From positions 1 through 37,152 of the forward strand of contig CAWZYQ010000020.1 of assembly GCA_963966275.1 (NCBI GenBank): DNA of 37,152 bases, given 5' to 3'. Source of the DNA: UBA10427 sp003500135. Lineage in GTDB: Bacteria > Bacteroidota > Bacteroidia > Cytophagales > Cyclobacteriaceae. A program made the position numbers and the translations under genes. Within the stretch, counting starts at the first letter, position 1. Each line of letters starts with the position of its first letter. Positions 8,290 to 16,758 of the stretch are shown here, in pieces. Below the pieces are notes generated by a model. That model was not told where the DNA came from. It saw only the letters and a list, made by a program, of their open reading frames with translations, and did no database searches.

Positions 8290-10080
8290 ATGACATACCA
8301 CCTTCTTTTATCCGTACTATTTTTTTTCACCGTTAAACTTTGTTTTGCACAGGTGGAAGTTGAGGTTGAATCGAAGATTGATAGGGTAACGGTATATGCC
8401 TCTGAAGCACAAATCGAGCGTTCGGCCACCTTTTCAATTGATGCCGGCGGGTCAGTAATTAAGCTCGTCAACCTTTCGCCATATATAAAAAAGGAAAGCA
8501 TTCGTGTGATTGGCGATGGAAAGTATACCATACTTTCGGTGAAGCATCAGAATGATTATTTGAAAGAATTGAAGAAAAGTGGTGAAATAGACCGGTTGAA
8601 TCGGGAAATTGAGGTTTTAAATGATAAAATTGAAGATGAGGAGACTGCCATAAAAATCGTAGAGGAAAAGCTAACTTTTCTGGAAGCCAACAAAAAAGTG
8701 AGTGGTTCCGATCAATCAATGGACCCCAATGTATTCAAGTCATTCATAATCATTTATGGGGAAGAGGTGGAACGTCTTAATTCGGCATTGCTTCAGCATA
8801 AAAGGACAATAGAGAACCTGAAAGAAGAGTATGCCAAAATTGAAAACCAGATAAAGGCGATCAGCAACCAACCGGATTTACCCTCGGGTACCTTGTTGGT
8901 GACAATAGAGGCAGAACTTAAAACCACCGTAAAACTGGAGTGCAGTTACTTAGTTCGTAATGCGATGTGGTATCCGTCGTATGATATTCGGTTTTTGAGT
9001 GTAGAAGAACCACTTGAGGTTACATATAAAGCGAATATAAAGCAACAAACAGGTGTCGACTGGAATAGTGTTCGGCTGCTGCTTTCCACCGCACAAACGG
9101 ATATTTCCGGTATGGTCCCCGAAATGGATCCCTACTACCTTAGGTTTCAAGTTCCTGAGATATCCGGTTTCTTACAAGGGAAAGTTTCAGGCGTGGCCAT
9201 GTCAGAAGCTGCCCCCGAGGAAGCATCTACTGTACGGACCAGAGGAATTAGCAGTCTGGACGTTGGAAACAATCCGCTATATGTCGTGGATGGCGTACCT
9301 GTATCTGATATTTCCGAATTGAGTCCCAACAGTATTGAAAACATTGAAGTACTTAAAGATGCTTCAGCCACGGCCATATATGGTTCCCGTGGGGCTGAGG
9401 GCGTTGTGCTAATCACAACTAAAGCCAATAAAGAAAAATCGTCAATACCTTTGACCATCACTCAAAAACGTGAGACGGTGAATGAATATATCATTGATAG
9501 TCCGCAATCTTTTAAATCGGGAAATAAATTCAGCACGATTCAATTCAAAAAGTCCGATCTGGATGCAGGGTTCGAGTATCAGGCCATTCCCAAACTATCG
9601 GAAAAAGTTTACCTGGTCGCCAAAATAAGTGATTGGAACAATGCAGGCCTGATTGATGGTGAAGTAAACAATTACATGGAGAATTCTTTTGTTGGTACGT
9701 CAACCATCAATACGAAGCAATTTCAGGATACGCTGGAAATTTCTTTTGGTGTGGATAATAATGTGAGTATAAAGCGGGAGCAGTTAATTGAATTTTCTGA
9801 GAAACAATTCATCGGGTCCAACCAAAAGGAAACCATGGCTTATAAAACCACCGCGCGCAATAATAAACCTTATCCGGTGCAATTAAAGGTCTTCGATCAG
9901 ATACCCGTTTCTACCACCAGGGAAATTGAAGTTGAGGTTCTGGAGCTATCGGGAGGCGAATTAAATGAAGAAACGGGCAAGGTAAGTTGGGAGCTGACAT
10001 TTGAACCTAAGCAGACAAGGGAATTGGTATTGAAATATTCAATGAAATATCCAAAAGACAAAAAGATCAATCACAATTAG
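8290..10080 (+). CDS. DUF4139 (MuiA-like) protein with an inserted SusC-type plug segment
   Basis: The protein has 596 residues with a signal peptide ending near Ala20 (CFAQ). The N-terminal part (about 25-210) is a DUF4140-like region with a long coiled coil. The DUF4139 part begins near WYPSYDIRFLS (about 228-238) with the typical YKANIKQQTGVDW and resumes to the C-terminus (FGVDNNVSIKRE and the final LVLKYSMKYP). Between them, residues about 296-378 look like part of a SusC/RagA TonB-dependent receptor plug: LQGKVSGVA, then VRTRGISSL, NPLYVVDGVPVSD, ENIEVLKDASATAIYGSRG and GVVLITTK. The barrel and the TonB box of a receptor are missing. The frame is continuous, so this is a fusion or insertion rather than a broken gene. 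Its function is not known; MuiA-type proteins were named from a mucoidy phenotype in another phylum. It is convergent with nqrE. Confidence 0.85.
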   Translation: MTYHLLLSVLFFFTVKLCFAQVEVEVESKIDRVTVYASEAQIERSATFSIDAGGSVIKLVNLSPYIKKESIRVIGDGKYTILSVKHQNDYLKELKKSGEIDRLNREIEVLNDKIEDEETAIKIVEEKLTFLEANKKVSGSDQSMDPNVFKSFIIIYGEEVERLNSALLQHKRTIENLKEEYAKIENQIKAISNQPDLPSGTLLVTIEAELKTTVKLECSYLVRNAMWYPSYDIRFLSVEEPLEVTYKANIKQQTGVDWNSVRLLLSTAQTDISGMVPEMDPYYLRFQVPEISGFLQGKVSGVAMSEAAPEEASTVRTRGISSLDVGNNPLYVVDGVPVSDISELSPNSIENIEVLKDASATAIYGSRGAEGVVLITTKANKEKSSIPLTITQKRETVNEYIIDSPQSFKSGNKFSTIQFKKSDLDAGFEYQAIPKLSEKVYLVAKISDWNNAGLIDGEVNNYMENSFVGTSTINTKQFQDTLEISFGVDNNVSIKREQLIEFSEKQFIGSNQKETMAYKTTARNNKPYPVQLKVFDQIPVSTTREIEVEVLELSGGELNEETGKVSWELTFEPKQTRELVLKYSMKYPKDKKINHN

Positions 10081-10100
10081 GTCAAAATAAAAAGTGAAAT

Positions 10101-10139
10101 AAAAAAGCCGGTCAGTTTTAATTTGCTGACCGGCTTTTT
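10101..10139. terminator. Bidirectional rho-independent terminator
   Basis: A perfect 9-bp GC-rich stem (GCCGGTCAG at 10107-10115 with CTGACCGGC at 10126-10134) has a run of A before it and a run of T after it, so it works as a hairpin with a U-tract on either strand. It lies between the convergent DUF4139 gene and nqrE and closes the nqr operon. Confidence 0.9.
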
Positions 10140-10160
10140 GGTATGATTTAGGTTCTTGTG

Positions 10161-10772
10161 TCAAATCTTGATACCCATAAAGGACATGAAGGCGATACCC
10201 ATCAGCCCCGTGAGGAGCATGGTGATACCCAGTCCTTTCAATCCGTCGGGTACGTTTGAGTATTTCAGTTTTTCCCGAATCGCTGCAAGGGCCACGATGG
10301 CAAGCAAGAAGCCGGTACCTGATCCGAAACCGAAGAATACGGATTCCGAGAGGGCATACTCGCGTTGCGCCATGAAAAGTGATGATCCAAGGATCGCGCA
10401 GTTTACAGCGATCAACGGAAGGAAAATACCCAGTGAGCCGTATAGCGCTGGAGCAAATTTCTCAATAACCATTTCTACCAATTGCACCATGGCGGCAATT
10501 ACCGCGATGAACATGATAAATTGAAGAAATGAAAGGTCAACCTCTGCGAAATCAGCGCTGATCCAGGCCAGAGCCCCCTCTTTCAAAATATATTCCTGAA
10601 GGAACCAGTTGGTTGGTACCGTGATGGTCAATACGAACACAACCGCCAAACCGAGGCCCAGCGCTGTACTTACCTTTTTCGAAACCGCCAGGAAAGAACA
10701 CATGCCCAGGAAGTAGGCAAAGATCATGTTCTCTATAAAGATTGATTTTATCGTCAGATTAAATAATTCCAT
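10161..10772 (-). CDS. nqrE: Na+-translocating NADH:quinone reductase subunit E
   Basis: NqrE has 203 residues with about six membrane helices and is a membrane subunit of the sodium-pumping NQR complex of the inner membrane. Cys25 (GMCSFLAVSKK) and Cys125 (AVNCAILGSS) correspond to the cysteines that, with two from NqrD, hold the iron centre inside the membrane in the known structure. The length is normal for the family. It is the last gene of the cluster, 14 bases after nqrD, and is followed directly by a strong terminator. The usual next gene, nqrF, is not present. Confidence 0.96.
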   Translation of the reverse strand: MELFNLTIKSIFIENMIFAYFLGMCSFLAVSKKVSTALGLGLAVVFVLTITVPTNWFLQEYILKEGALAWISADFAEVDLSFLQFIMFIAVIAAMVQLVEMVIEKFAPALYGSLGIFLPLIAVNCAILGSSLFMAQREYALSESVFFGFGSGTGFLLAIVALAAIREKLKYSNVPDGLKGLGITMLLTGLMGIAFMSFMGIKI

Positions 10773-10786
10773 GTTTGAGTCAGATT

Positions 10787-11470
10787 TTAGTGTTCTACGT
10801 ATCCTGTTTTAGTACGCTGTACCCATATAATTAGGCCCAGGATGATAAAGGCGCCTACCGGTGTTACCATCAAACCGTTGGTCGGGAAGTTGGCTATGCC
10901 TATAGCTTCGAAAACCGGCACACCAAAGAATTTTCCTGCGCCGAGCAATTCCCTGAAGAAAGCCACTGCCAGGATGATCCACGAATAACCGAGTGCATTT
11001 CCAAAGCCATCCAGAACGGAGTCCCAGGGTTTATTGCCCAGTGCAAAGGCTTCCAGTCGACCCATTACAATACAGTTGGTAATGATCAAACCTACAAAGA
11101 CCGACAGTTCTTTATACATGTCGTATGAATAGGCTTTCAATACCTCACTTACCAGCGATACCAGCGTGGCAATCACGGCGAGCTGCACGATGATCCTTAC
11201 CCTTGTCGGGATAAGGTTTCGCAACAAACTGATGGAGAGGTTAGAGAATACCATCACAAAAATCACCGAGATCGCCATAGTGAGCGTGGGTTTCATTTGT
11301 GTGGTCACGGCCAGGGCCGAGCATATTCCCAATACCTGCACTGTAATCGGGTTATCATCATTGAGCGGGTCGTTGATGAACTTCTTTCGCCGCTTCGATA
11401 ATAGCGTCTCCGATTTTTTCTTTTCTTTTACTTCTTCTACTTGTTGTTTTTCAATCGTATCTGTACTCAT
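10787..11470 (-). CDS. nqrD: Na+-translocating NADH:quinone reductase subunit D
   Basis: NqrD has 227 residues and is a six-helix inner-membrane subunit of NQR. The pair to NqrE is clear: Cys50 (LGICSALAVTT) and Cys133 (ITNCIVMGRLEAFALG) would coordinate the intramembrane iron centre. A Lys/Glu-rich N-terminal extension of about 20-30 residues precedes the first helix. It follows nqrC by 29 bases and precedes nqrE by 14, in one minus-strand operon. Confidence 0.96.
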   Translation of the reverse strand: MSTDTIEKQQVEEVKEKKKSETLLSKRRKKFINDPLNDDNPITVQVLGICSALAVTTQMKPTLTMAISVIFVMVFSNLSISLLRNLIPTRVRIIVQLAVIATLVSLVSEVLKAYSYDMYKELSVFVGLIITNCIVMGRLEAFALGNKPWDSVLDGFGNALGYSWIILAVAFFRELLGAGKFFGVPVFEAIGIANFPTNGLMVTPVGAFIILGLIIWVQRTKTGYVEH

Positions 11471-11499
11471 TAGTATCTGATTTTCTGAGTGACCAAATA

Positions 11500-12264
11500 T
11501 TACAGTGCGGCTACCTTTTCGGTGTCACCACTTACTTTCTTAATATACGCTTCATAGTAACCGAAATAGTCTTTCAACATTTTGTTGAGACCATCTGCGG
11601 TAATGGTGGCTCCTGACATGCCGTCTACGTAGTGCGCACCCAGCAATGGATTAGGATTGTTTTCACCTTTAAGCATGGCTACAGAAACCAGCTTACCTTC
11701 TTCATCGAAAATGTTTTTACCCTGAAACCGGTCCTGAACTTCCCTTTCGGTGATTCGGGCTCCCAAACCGGGTGTTTCCGTTTCGTGTGCGAAAACAACA
11801 CCCTTTATGGTATTCATGTCCGTTTCTAATGCAATGTAGCCCCAGATGGGTCCCCAGAGACCGGTACCATATACGGGTAAAATATAGGATTTTACACTTT
11901 CCGTATTGCCGGCTTCATGGAACTTAAAAACGGGGAAAAGCCTTTCCTCAGGCGCTTTTTTATAGTTTTTAGCGATGTCTACTTTTTCAGCGACAATCGG
12001 CGCGCCCTGTTCATCTTCTTCCACAATATCACCATCAATATTTACAACCACTGACTGGATCTCAGCATCGTATTTCTCTAAAATTTCGTTTCCGGACAAT
12101 CCTTCAAGGTCTACAACCGCAGTAAGGATTTGCTTTTTCGTATCCAGCTCAATGGACTTTTTCTGTTTTGGCTTCAGGAATACCGAAGCTGCCGACAGTA
12201 ATCCGCCCAACACTATGGTGAGCACGACGGTGAATATAATTATATAGTTGTTAGACTGTTGCAC
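11500..12264 (-). CDS. nqrC: Na+-translocating NADH:quinone reductase subunit C (covalent FMN)
   Basis: NqrC has 254 residues. One N-terminal helix (about 6-30) anchors a periplasmic FMN-binding domain. The flavinylation motif SGATIT starts at Ser217, and Thr222 is the expected site of the phosphoester-linked FMN. Attachment needs the flavin transferase ApbE, which is not encoded in this window. The start overlaps the end of nqrB by 14 bases, which supports both the start and translational coupling. The motif GLGARITE (about 168-175) is also typical of the family. Confidence 0.96.
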   Translation of the reverse strand: MQQSNNYIIIFTVVLTIVLGGLLSAASVFLKPKQKKSIELDTKKQILTAVVDLEGLSGNEILEKYDAEIQSVVVNIDGDIVEEDEQGAPIVAEKVDIAKNYKKAPEERLFPVFKFHEAGNTESVKSYILPVYGTGLWGPIWGYIALETDMNTIKGVVFAHETETPGLGARITEREVQDRFQGKNIFDEEGKLVSVAMLKGENNPNPLLGAHYVDGMSGATITADGLNKMLKDYFGYYEAYIKKVSGDTEKVAAL

Positions 12265-13450
12265 GTTGTAACCTCCTTTTTTTATTAGCTTTTATTACGT
12301 AGAAATCGATCAGAGGAGCAAATACATTCATAAAGAGAATGGCCAGCATGATCCCTTCAGGATAGGCCGGGTTTACCACTCGAATGATCACAGTAAATAC
12401 CCCAATTAGGAAACCGTATATCCACTTACCTCTTTCCGTTTGGGAGGCAGTTACCGGATCGGTGGCCATAAAGACAGCCCCAAAGGCCAGTCCGCCAATT
12501 ACCAAATGATAATGTGCCGGCATATTCATGTACTCGTTTACGCCAATAGCATTGAAGCCGAGCCCCATGATAAATGCTCCTGCAAATACACTAAATATGA
12601 TTTTCCAGCTCCCTACGCCTGTCGCAATTAGGATAAACGCACCAATTAAGGCCATTAGGGTAGAAGTTTCGCCAATTGACCCCGGGATAAATCCGAAGAA
12701 CATATTGGCAAAGCTGTAGTAGTCAGCTGCCAGAACTGAATTGGTATTGGCCAGTACATCTGTAAAAGGTGTGCCGTTATTCATGGCGGTTACCGCGGCT
12801 GCCAGTGGGGTAGCCCCGGAGTAGCCATTTACTACTTCATTGTCTCCTATGTAAGTCCAAACTTCGCCCGATATTTCCGAGGGGTAAGCGAAGTACAAAA
12901 AGGCACGTGCCGTTAATGCTACGTTGAAAATATTCATCCCTGTACCGCCAAATACCTCTTTACCGATCAATACGGCAAAAATGGTGGCAAGCGCTACCTG
13001 CCATAAAGGAATCGTTGGAGGAACGATCAGAGGGATCAACATACCTGAAACCAGGAAGCCCTCATTTACAGGGTGCCTTCGTATGATGGAGAAGATGAAT
13101 TCAACACCTAGCCCCGATGCATAAGATACAACCACGATAGGTAATACACGGTATAAACCTACACCGATAATTTCCATTAAAGTGGCTTCCTGACCTATTG
13201 CCAGAAAGTGCTGATAACCTACATTGTAAATACCGAATAACAAACACGGGACCATGGCCAGAATAACGGTCATCATCATCCGCTTTAGGTCAACGCCATC
13301 TCTGATTTGTGCGCCACGGGTCCCGGTAGTACTATTCGGAGCATACAAAAAAGTCTCAAATGCTTCGAGTGCGTAGTAGAATTTTTCGTATTTACCACCC
13401 TGCTGGAACTGAGGCTTTATTTTATCGAAAAATGTTTTTTGCGTTCTCAT
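12251..13450 (-). CDS. nqrB: Na+-translocating NADH:quinone reductase subunit B (covalent FMN)
   Basis: NqrB has 399 residues and is the largest membrane subunit of NQR, with about ten helices and part of the sodium path. The FMN attachment motif SGAT lies at 211-214 (NGYSGATPLAAA), with Thr214 the expected flavinylated residue. The stretch GGTGMNIFNVALTARAF (about 168-184) is characteristic of the family. It begins 9 bases after nqrA and overlaps nqrC. Length and motifs are intact. Confidence 0.96.
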   Translation of the reverse strand: MRTQKTFFDKIKPQFQQGGKYEKFYYALEAFETFLYAPNSTTGTRGAQIRDGVDLKRMMMTVILAMVPCLLFGIYNVGYQHFLAIGQEATLMEIIGVGLYRVLPIVVVSYASGLGVEFIFSIIRRHPVNEGFLVSGMLIPLIVPPTIPLWQVALATIFAVLIGKEVFGGTGMNIFNVALTARAFLYFAYPSEISGEVWTYIGDNEVVNGYSGATPLAAAVTAMNNGTPFTDVLANTNSVLAADYYSFANMFFGFIPGSIGETSTLMALIGAFILIATGVGSWKIIFSVFAGAFIMGLGFNAIGVNEYMNMPAHYHLVIGGLAFGAVFMATDPVTASQTERGKWIYGFLIGVFTVIIRVVNPAYPEGIMLAILFMNVFAPLIDFYVIKANKKRRLQRATV

Positions 13451-13459
13451 TTATATTGT

Positions 13460-14827
13460 TTAGCTATTTCTCAAAAGTTCCAATCCATCACGTAAAATCG
13501 ACTGCACATTGTGTTTTGATACATCAACAAATTCACAAAGCGCCATGTCTTCCTCTATCACTTCATAAATACCCAGCGCTTCCATTTCATCAAAATCTTC
13601 CGCCAGAATAGCTTTCAAAAGGTGCGTCGGATAAATATCCATTGGCATTACTTTTTCAAAAACGCCACTTTGCACAAAAGCCCTTTTTTCGCCATGTGTG
13701 TTCGAATCCACCACATATTCTTTCTTGCCAGGGTTCAACCAACTGAACAAACCGAAGGCGCGCTGAAAACTCAACTTGTCAAATGATGGCAAGATCCAGC
13801 CAAACATCTCGTAATAATCGCCTTCCGGAATAACGGAGATCAACTGATCGTAGAATCCCAGGAACCCGTTTTTATCAATTTTGGTACCTGAAAGTACATT
13901 TCCGCTTACCACCCTAACCTGATCACTGGCCATGTTGTTTTCCAACATTTTATTTACGCAGGCGCCATTGTAGGTTTTGTAGTATTGAGGGTTTTTGACC
14001 TCACTTCCTGCGAGCGCCACAATTTTGGTAGCATCGTATTTCCCTTCGAGGAATAATTTACCAATCTGGACCACCCCAGATGGCGAAACGGTCCACACCA
14101 TGTCTCCTTTGTTAATGGGTTGGGTGTGGTGTATCTGGATACCTACATTTCCAATGGGGTGTTTACCGGTGAATTTGGTGATTTCCACATTTTTGGCATG
14201 GGCAAAAACTTTGGAAACTTCTTTTCTGCCGTCCAGGCCGAGGTGGGTTTTTCCATCGGTGAGTTTGTTCAGCACATCAATACCTGCCTGAAAATAATCT
14301 TCATCTCCCTTGAATATAAAATCATAATCAGGAGCAAGAGGTGATGAGTCAAATGCAGAGATGTGGATTGAGCGAGGAGTTTCATCGGGGTTGGCTATTG
14401 TGCCAAATGGCCTTTGTACAATATTGGGCCAGACACCGCTTTTTGAAATGAGTTCCTTTGCTTTTTCAGGGTCGAGGCTGTCGAGATCGGAGATCGAAAA
14501 TTTCTCAAAGGTCTCGTACTCGACCTCTTTGTCAGCGAGAATCTTAAGTTCGAGGATTTTTCTTTTCTCTCCTCGCTTTATTTCGACTACTTCACCACTG
14601 ACAGGGGCACAAAACATGACCTTATCATTCATCTTGTCGTACATCATTGGCGTTCCTGCCTTGACGTTGTCGCCTTCTTTCACCAATAGTTTTGGTCTGT
14701 TTATCCCCTGAAAGTCGTCTGGCTTCAGGGCATAGGTGTCGGGTAATACACCCTCTACCACTTCTGTTTTGGCCTTTCCTTTCAGATTGATATCAAACCC
14801 CTTTTTAAGCTTTATTGTTCGTGACAT
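13460..14827 (-). CDS. nqrA: Na+-translocating NADH:quinone reductase subunit A
   Basis: NqrA has 455 residues and is the soluble cytoplasmic subunit of NQR, associated with quinone binding. The N-terminus MSRTIKLKKGFDINLKGKA is the family's typical opening, followed by a lipoyl-like region (LLVKEGDNVKAGTPMMYDK). The C-terminus has ICEFVD-like text (ALCEFVDVSKHNVQSIL). It is the first nqr gene. A 100-base gap with a good promoter element separates it from ispH upstream, so nqr is probably transcribed on its own. No membrane helices are expected or seen. Confidence 0.95.
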   Translation of the reverse strand: MSRTIKLKKGFDINLKGKAKTEVVEGVLPDTYALKPDDFQGINRPKLLVKEGDNVKAGTPMMYDKMNDKVMFCAPVSGEVVEIKRGEKRKILELKILADKEVEYETFEKFSISDLDSLDPEKAKELISKSGVWPNIVQRPFGTIANPDETPRSIHISAFDSSPLAPDYDFIFKGDEDYFQAGIDVLNKLTDGKTHLGLDGRKEVSKVFAHAKNVEITKFTGKHPIGNVGIQIHHTQPINKGDMVWTVSPSGVVQIGKLFLEGKYDATKIVALAGSEVKNPQYYKTYNGACVNKMLENNMASDQVRVVSGNVLSGTKIDKNGFLGFYDQLISVIPEGDYYEMFGWILPSFDKLSFQRAFGLFSWLNPGKKEYVVDSNTHGEKRAFVQSGVFEKVMPMDIYPTHLLKAILAEDFDEMEALGIYEVIEEDMALCEFVDVSKHNVQSILRDGLELLRNS

Positions 14828-14861
14828 CTATGAACCTTGATTTATACCGCATTTTAAAGCG

Positions 14862-14869
14862 CAAAAATA
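14862..14869 (-). promoter_or_regulatory. Putative -7 promoter element of the nqr operon
   Basis: The minus strand reads TATTTTTG, a perfect match to the Bacteroidota -7 consensus TAnnTTTG, 35 bases before the nqrA ATG. The best upstream TTG (14897-14899) is 27 bases away, longer than usual, so the -33 part is weak. Confidence 0.45.
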
Positions 14870-14927
14870 ATTATTTTTTGCTTTTAACCTTAATTTCAAC
14901 GTCTTTTGTTCGCCCTGAAGTTAATTG

Positions 14928-15805
14928 TCAATTCAGGTTAATAATGTGTTGCTCAATATTTTCCATCAACCACATAGGTGTTGATGTGGCTCCGCAGATC
15001 CCCACTGTATCCTTTGTCCGGAACCAGTCGCTTTTGAGTTCATCCTCATTTTCTATGAAATAGCTTCTTTCGTTTTCCTGACGGCAAACATTAAAAAGCG
15101 CTTTACCGTTGGAGCTTTTCTTTCCACTCACAAAAACGATCACATCGTGTTCTTTTGCAAATTTTCTGAGCTGGGGTTCCCGGTTCGAAACCTGACGGCA
15201 AATGCTGTCGTTGGCATCAAACTGTGCCAGTCCTTCTTCACCTCTGATGGCCTTGATCCGCTCTTCAATTTTACTTTTCAGGTCATAAAAGCCCCGGGTG
15301 CTTTTCGTGGTTTGGCTGAATAGTGAAATCGGCTTTGAATAATCTATCTTTTCAAGATCATTTTCTTCCATCACGATCATGGCCTCTTCGTTGGTTTGAC
15401 CGGAAAGCCCCACTACCTCAGCATGGCCTTTCTTACCATATATCACTACCTGACCTTCATTTCCCTTGATCTTATCAAACGCGTGCTTCACCCTGTTTTG
15501 CAATTTAAAACCACCGGGCACGATGCATCAATAAGTTCAATATTATTTTTTAGAGCTAACTTATAGGTATCAGGCGGTTCACCATGGGCCCTGATCAGCA
15601 CCTTGCAATCACTAAGATCTTTTAGTTCTTTCCTGGATATGATGCGCAGGCCTTTCTCATTTAACCTTTTGACCTCCATATCATTGTGTACAATATCACC
15701 CAGGCAATACAATTCCCCTCCATTCTCCATTTCATCTTCAGCCATTTGAATGGCATACTCAACTCCAAAACAATAACCCGAATTTTTATCTATTGTCACT
15801 TGCAT
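14928..15805 (-). pseudogene. ispH: 4-hydroxy-3-methylbut-2-enyl diphosphate reductase, split by a one-base frameshift
   Basis: Two overlapping frames together make one normal IspH, the iron-sulfur enzyme of the last MEP-pathway step to IPP and DMAPP. The first frame (15805-15488) has GYCFGVEYAI with the first cluster cysteine, RAHGEPP, and DASCPVV with the second. The second frame continues with LQNRVKHAF, GKKGHAEVVG (His and the catalytic Glu), SICRQVSNRE (third Cys), the SGKKSSNGK substrate loop and GICGATSTPMWLME. The break is at 15504-15506: the minus strand reads TTTTAAATTG, and one more A in that run would restore VVLKLQNR. Everything else is conserved, so a base-calling error or a very recent mutation is likelier than decay. 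It lies 8 bases after cmk, in the same operon. Confidence 0.9.
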
Positions 15806-15813
15806 AAGGCTGC

Positions 15814-16497
15814 TTAAGCTACTTGTTTACTTTTTATTAAGTCCAATATTTTATTAACCTGTTCGTCAAAACTTAGTTGACTTGTATCTATTTCAATCGC
15901 GTCATCTGCTTTTTTAAGTGGGCTGTCTAACCTGGCGCTGTCAATTTTATCACGCGCTGCCAGGTTTTTTTCAACCTCTTCCAGTACGGCAGGTATGTTG
16001 TTCTCTTCCAGTTCTTTCAAACGTCTCTTGGCCCGGATGTCAAGGTCTGCCTTCATGAAAATTTTCACGTCGGCATTGGGAAAAACCACGGTACCAATAT
16101 CACGGCCATCCATTACTACTCCTCCGGCATTACCAAGGGCCCTTTGCAAACCCACCATTTGTCGTCGTACTCTTGGAATGGCACTTACCTCACTCACTTT
16201 ATCCGACACAAATTGTTGACGGATGTCTTTTTCCACCGAGACCCCATTCAGATAAATTTCCTGTTCGCTGCCCCCTTTACTATTTCGAAATGTTAAACTA
16301 ATTTGTTTCAATGCATTTTCAAGCGCCTGCTCATTGTAAATGTCTGTATCGTTTTTTAATAGGTAAAGCGTGGTGGCCCTGTACATGGCGCCTGTATCGA
16401 TATAAATATATCCCAACTCAGCGGCGATAGCTTTTGCAGTCGAGCTCTTTCCACATCCTGATTGACCATCGATGGCTACGATAAATTTTTCCTTCAT
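15814..16497 (-). CDS. cmk: (d)CMP kinase
   Basis: The protein has 227 residues and is a cytidylate kinase making CDP/dCDP from CMP/dCMP and ATP. The P-loop is GQSGCGKSSTAK at about 11-22. IDTGAMYRATTLY follows at about 34-46 and MDGRDIGTVVFPNADVKIFM at about 129-148. RAKRRLKELEE is the family's lid region. The length is normal. It begins 4 bases after the stop of a small lipoprotein gene and is followed by ispH 8 bases on, forming a short minus-strand operon. Confidence 0.96.
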   Translation of the reverse strand: MKEKFIVAIDGQSGCGKSSTAKAIAAELGYIYIDTGAMYRATTLYLLKNDTDIYNEQALENALKQISLTFRNSKGGSEQEIYLNGVSVEKDIRQQFVSDKVSEVSAIPRVRRQMVGLQRALGNAGGVVMDGRDIGTVVFPNADVKIFMKADLDIRAKRRLKELEENNIPAVLEEVEKNLAARDKIDSARLDSPLKKADDAIEIDTSQLSFDEQVNKILDLIKSKQVA

Positions 16498-16501
16498 AAT
16501 G

Positions 16502-16636
16502 TCAACAGTCTTTTACCGGACAAGGAATTGGGCCTTTTTTAGGCAGGCTTCTTTTTTTGGGTTTATGGGTGGTACAGGCCGCTGTAATCAGAAGTGCAAG
16601 GCACAAAACGGTGAAGTACGACAGAAAATTCTTCAT
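16502..16636 (-). CDS. Small cysteine-containing lipoprotein (44 aa)
   Basis: The ATG at 16636 opens a 44-residue frame ending at a TGA at 16502-16504, just 4 bases before cmk. It encodes a hydrophobic signal segment with a lipobox (LLITAAC, Cys21). The mature part has only 24 residues: basic and proline-rich (HKPKKRSLPKKGPIPCPVKD) with cysteines at 39 and 44. The clean signal peptide, tight spacing to cmk and a promoter element 20 bases upstream make it a real gene. Function is unknown. The mature peptide is too short for an enzyme; the two cysteines could form a disulfide or bind a metal, which is speculation. Confidence 0.75.
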   Translation of the reverse strand: MKNFLSYFTVLCLALLITAACTTHKPKKRSLPKKGPIPCPVKDC

Positions 16637-16655
16637 ATCACTGAGTTTCAGTGTG

Positions 16656-16663
16656 CAAATATA
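16656..16663 (-). promoter_or_regulatory. Putative -7 element of the small lipoprotein-cmk-ispH operon
   Basis: The minus strand reads TATATTTG, a perfect TAnnTTTG, 20 bases before the ATG of the small lipoprotein gene. No TTG at normal spacing was found upstream. Confidence 0.4.
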
Positions 16664-16733
16664 CAAATTGTGGTTAATAATGATAAGTTTTTGGTCTAAT
16701 CACAAATGTTTTTCATTGATGGTGGTAAAGTAT

Positions 16734-16741
16734 TAATTTTA
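16734..16741 (+). promoter_or_regulatory. Possible -7 element for the coiled-coil/ABC-F operon
   Basis: TAATTTTA matches seven of eight positions of TAnnTTTG, 18 bases before the ATG at 16759, with a TTG at 16716-16718 at somewhat short spacing (15 bases). This is a weak call. Confidence 0.25.
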
Positions 16742-16758
16742 CCGGGAAATGTAAAATT

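Noticed and set aside
9147..9461. Minus-strand frame opposite the plug segment of the DUF4139 gene
   Set aside because: The plus-strand frame carries conserved SusC motifs; the reverse frame has none.
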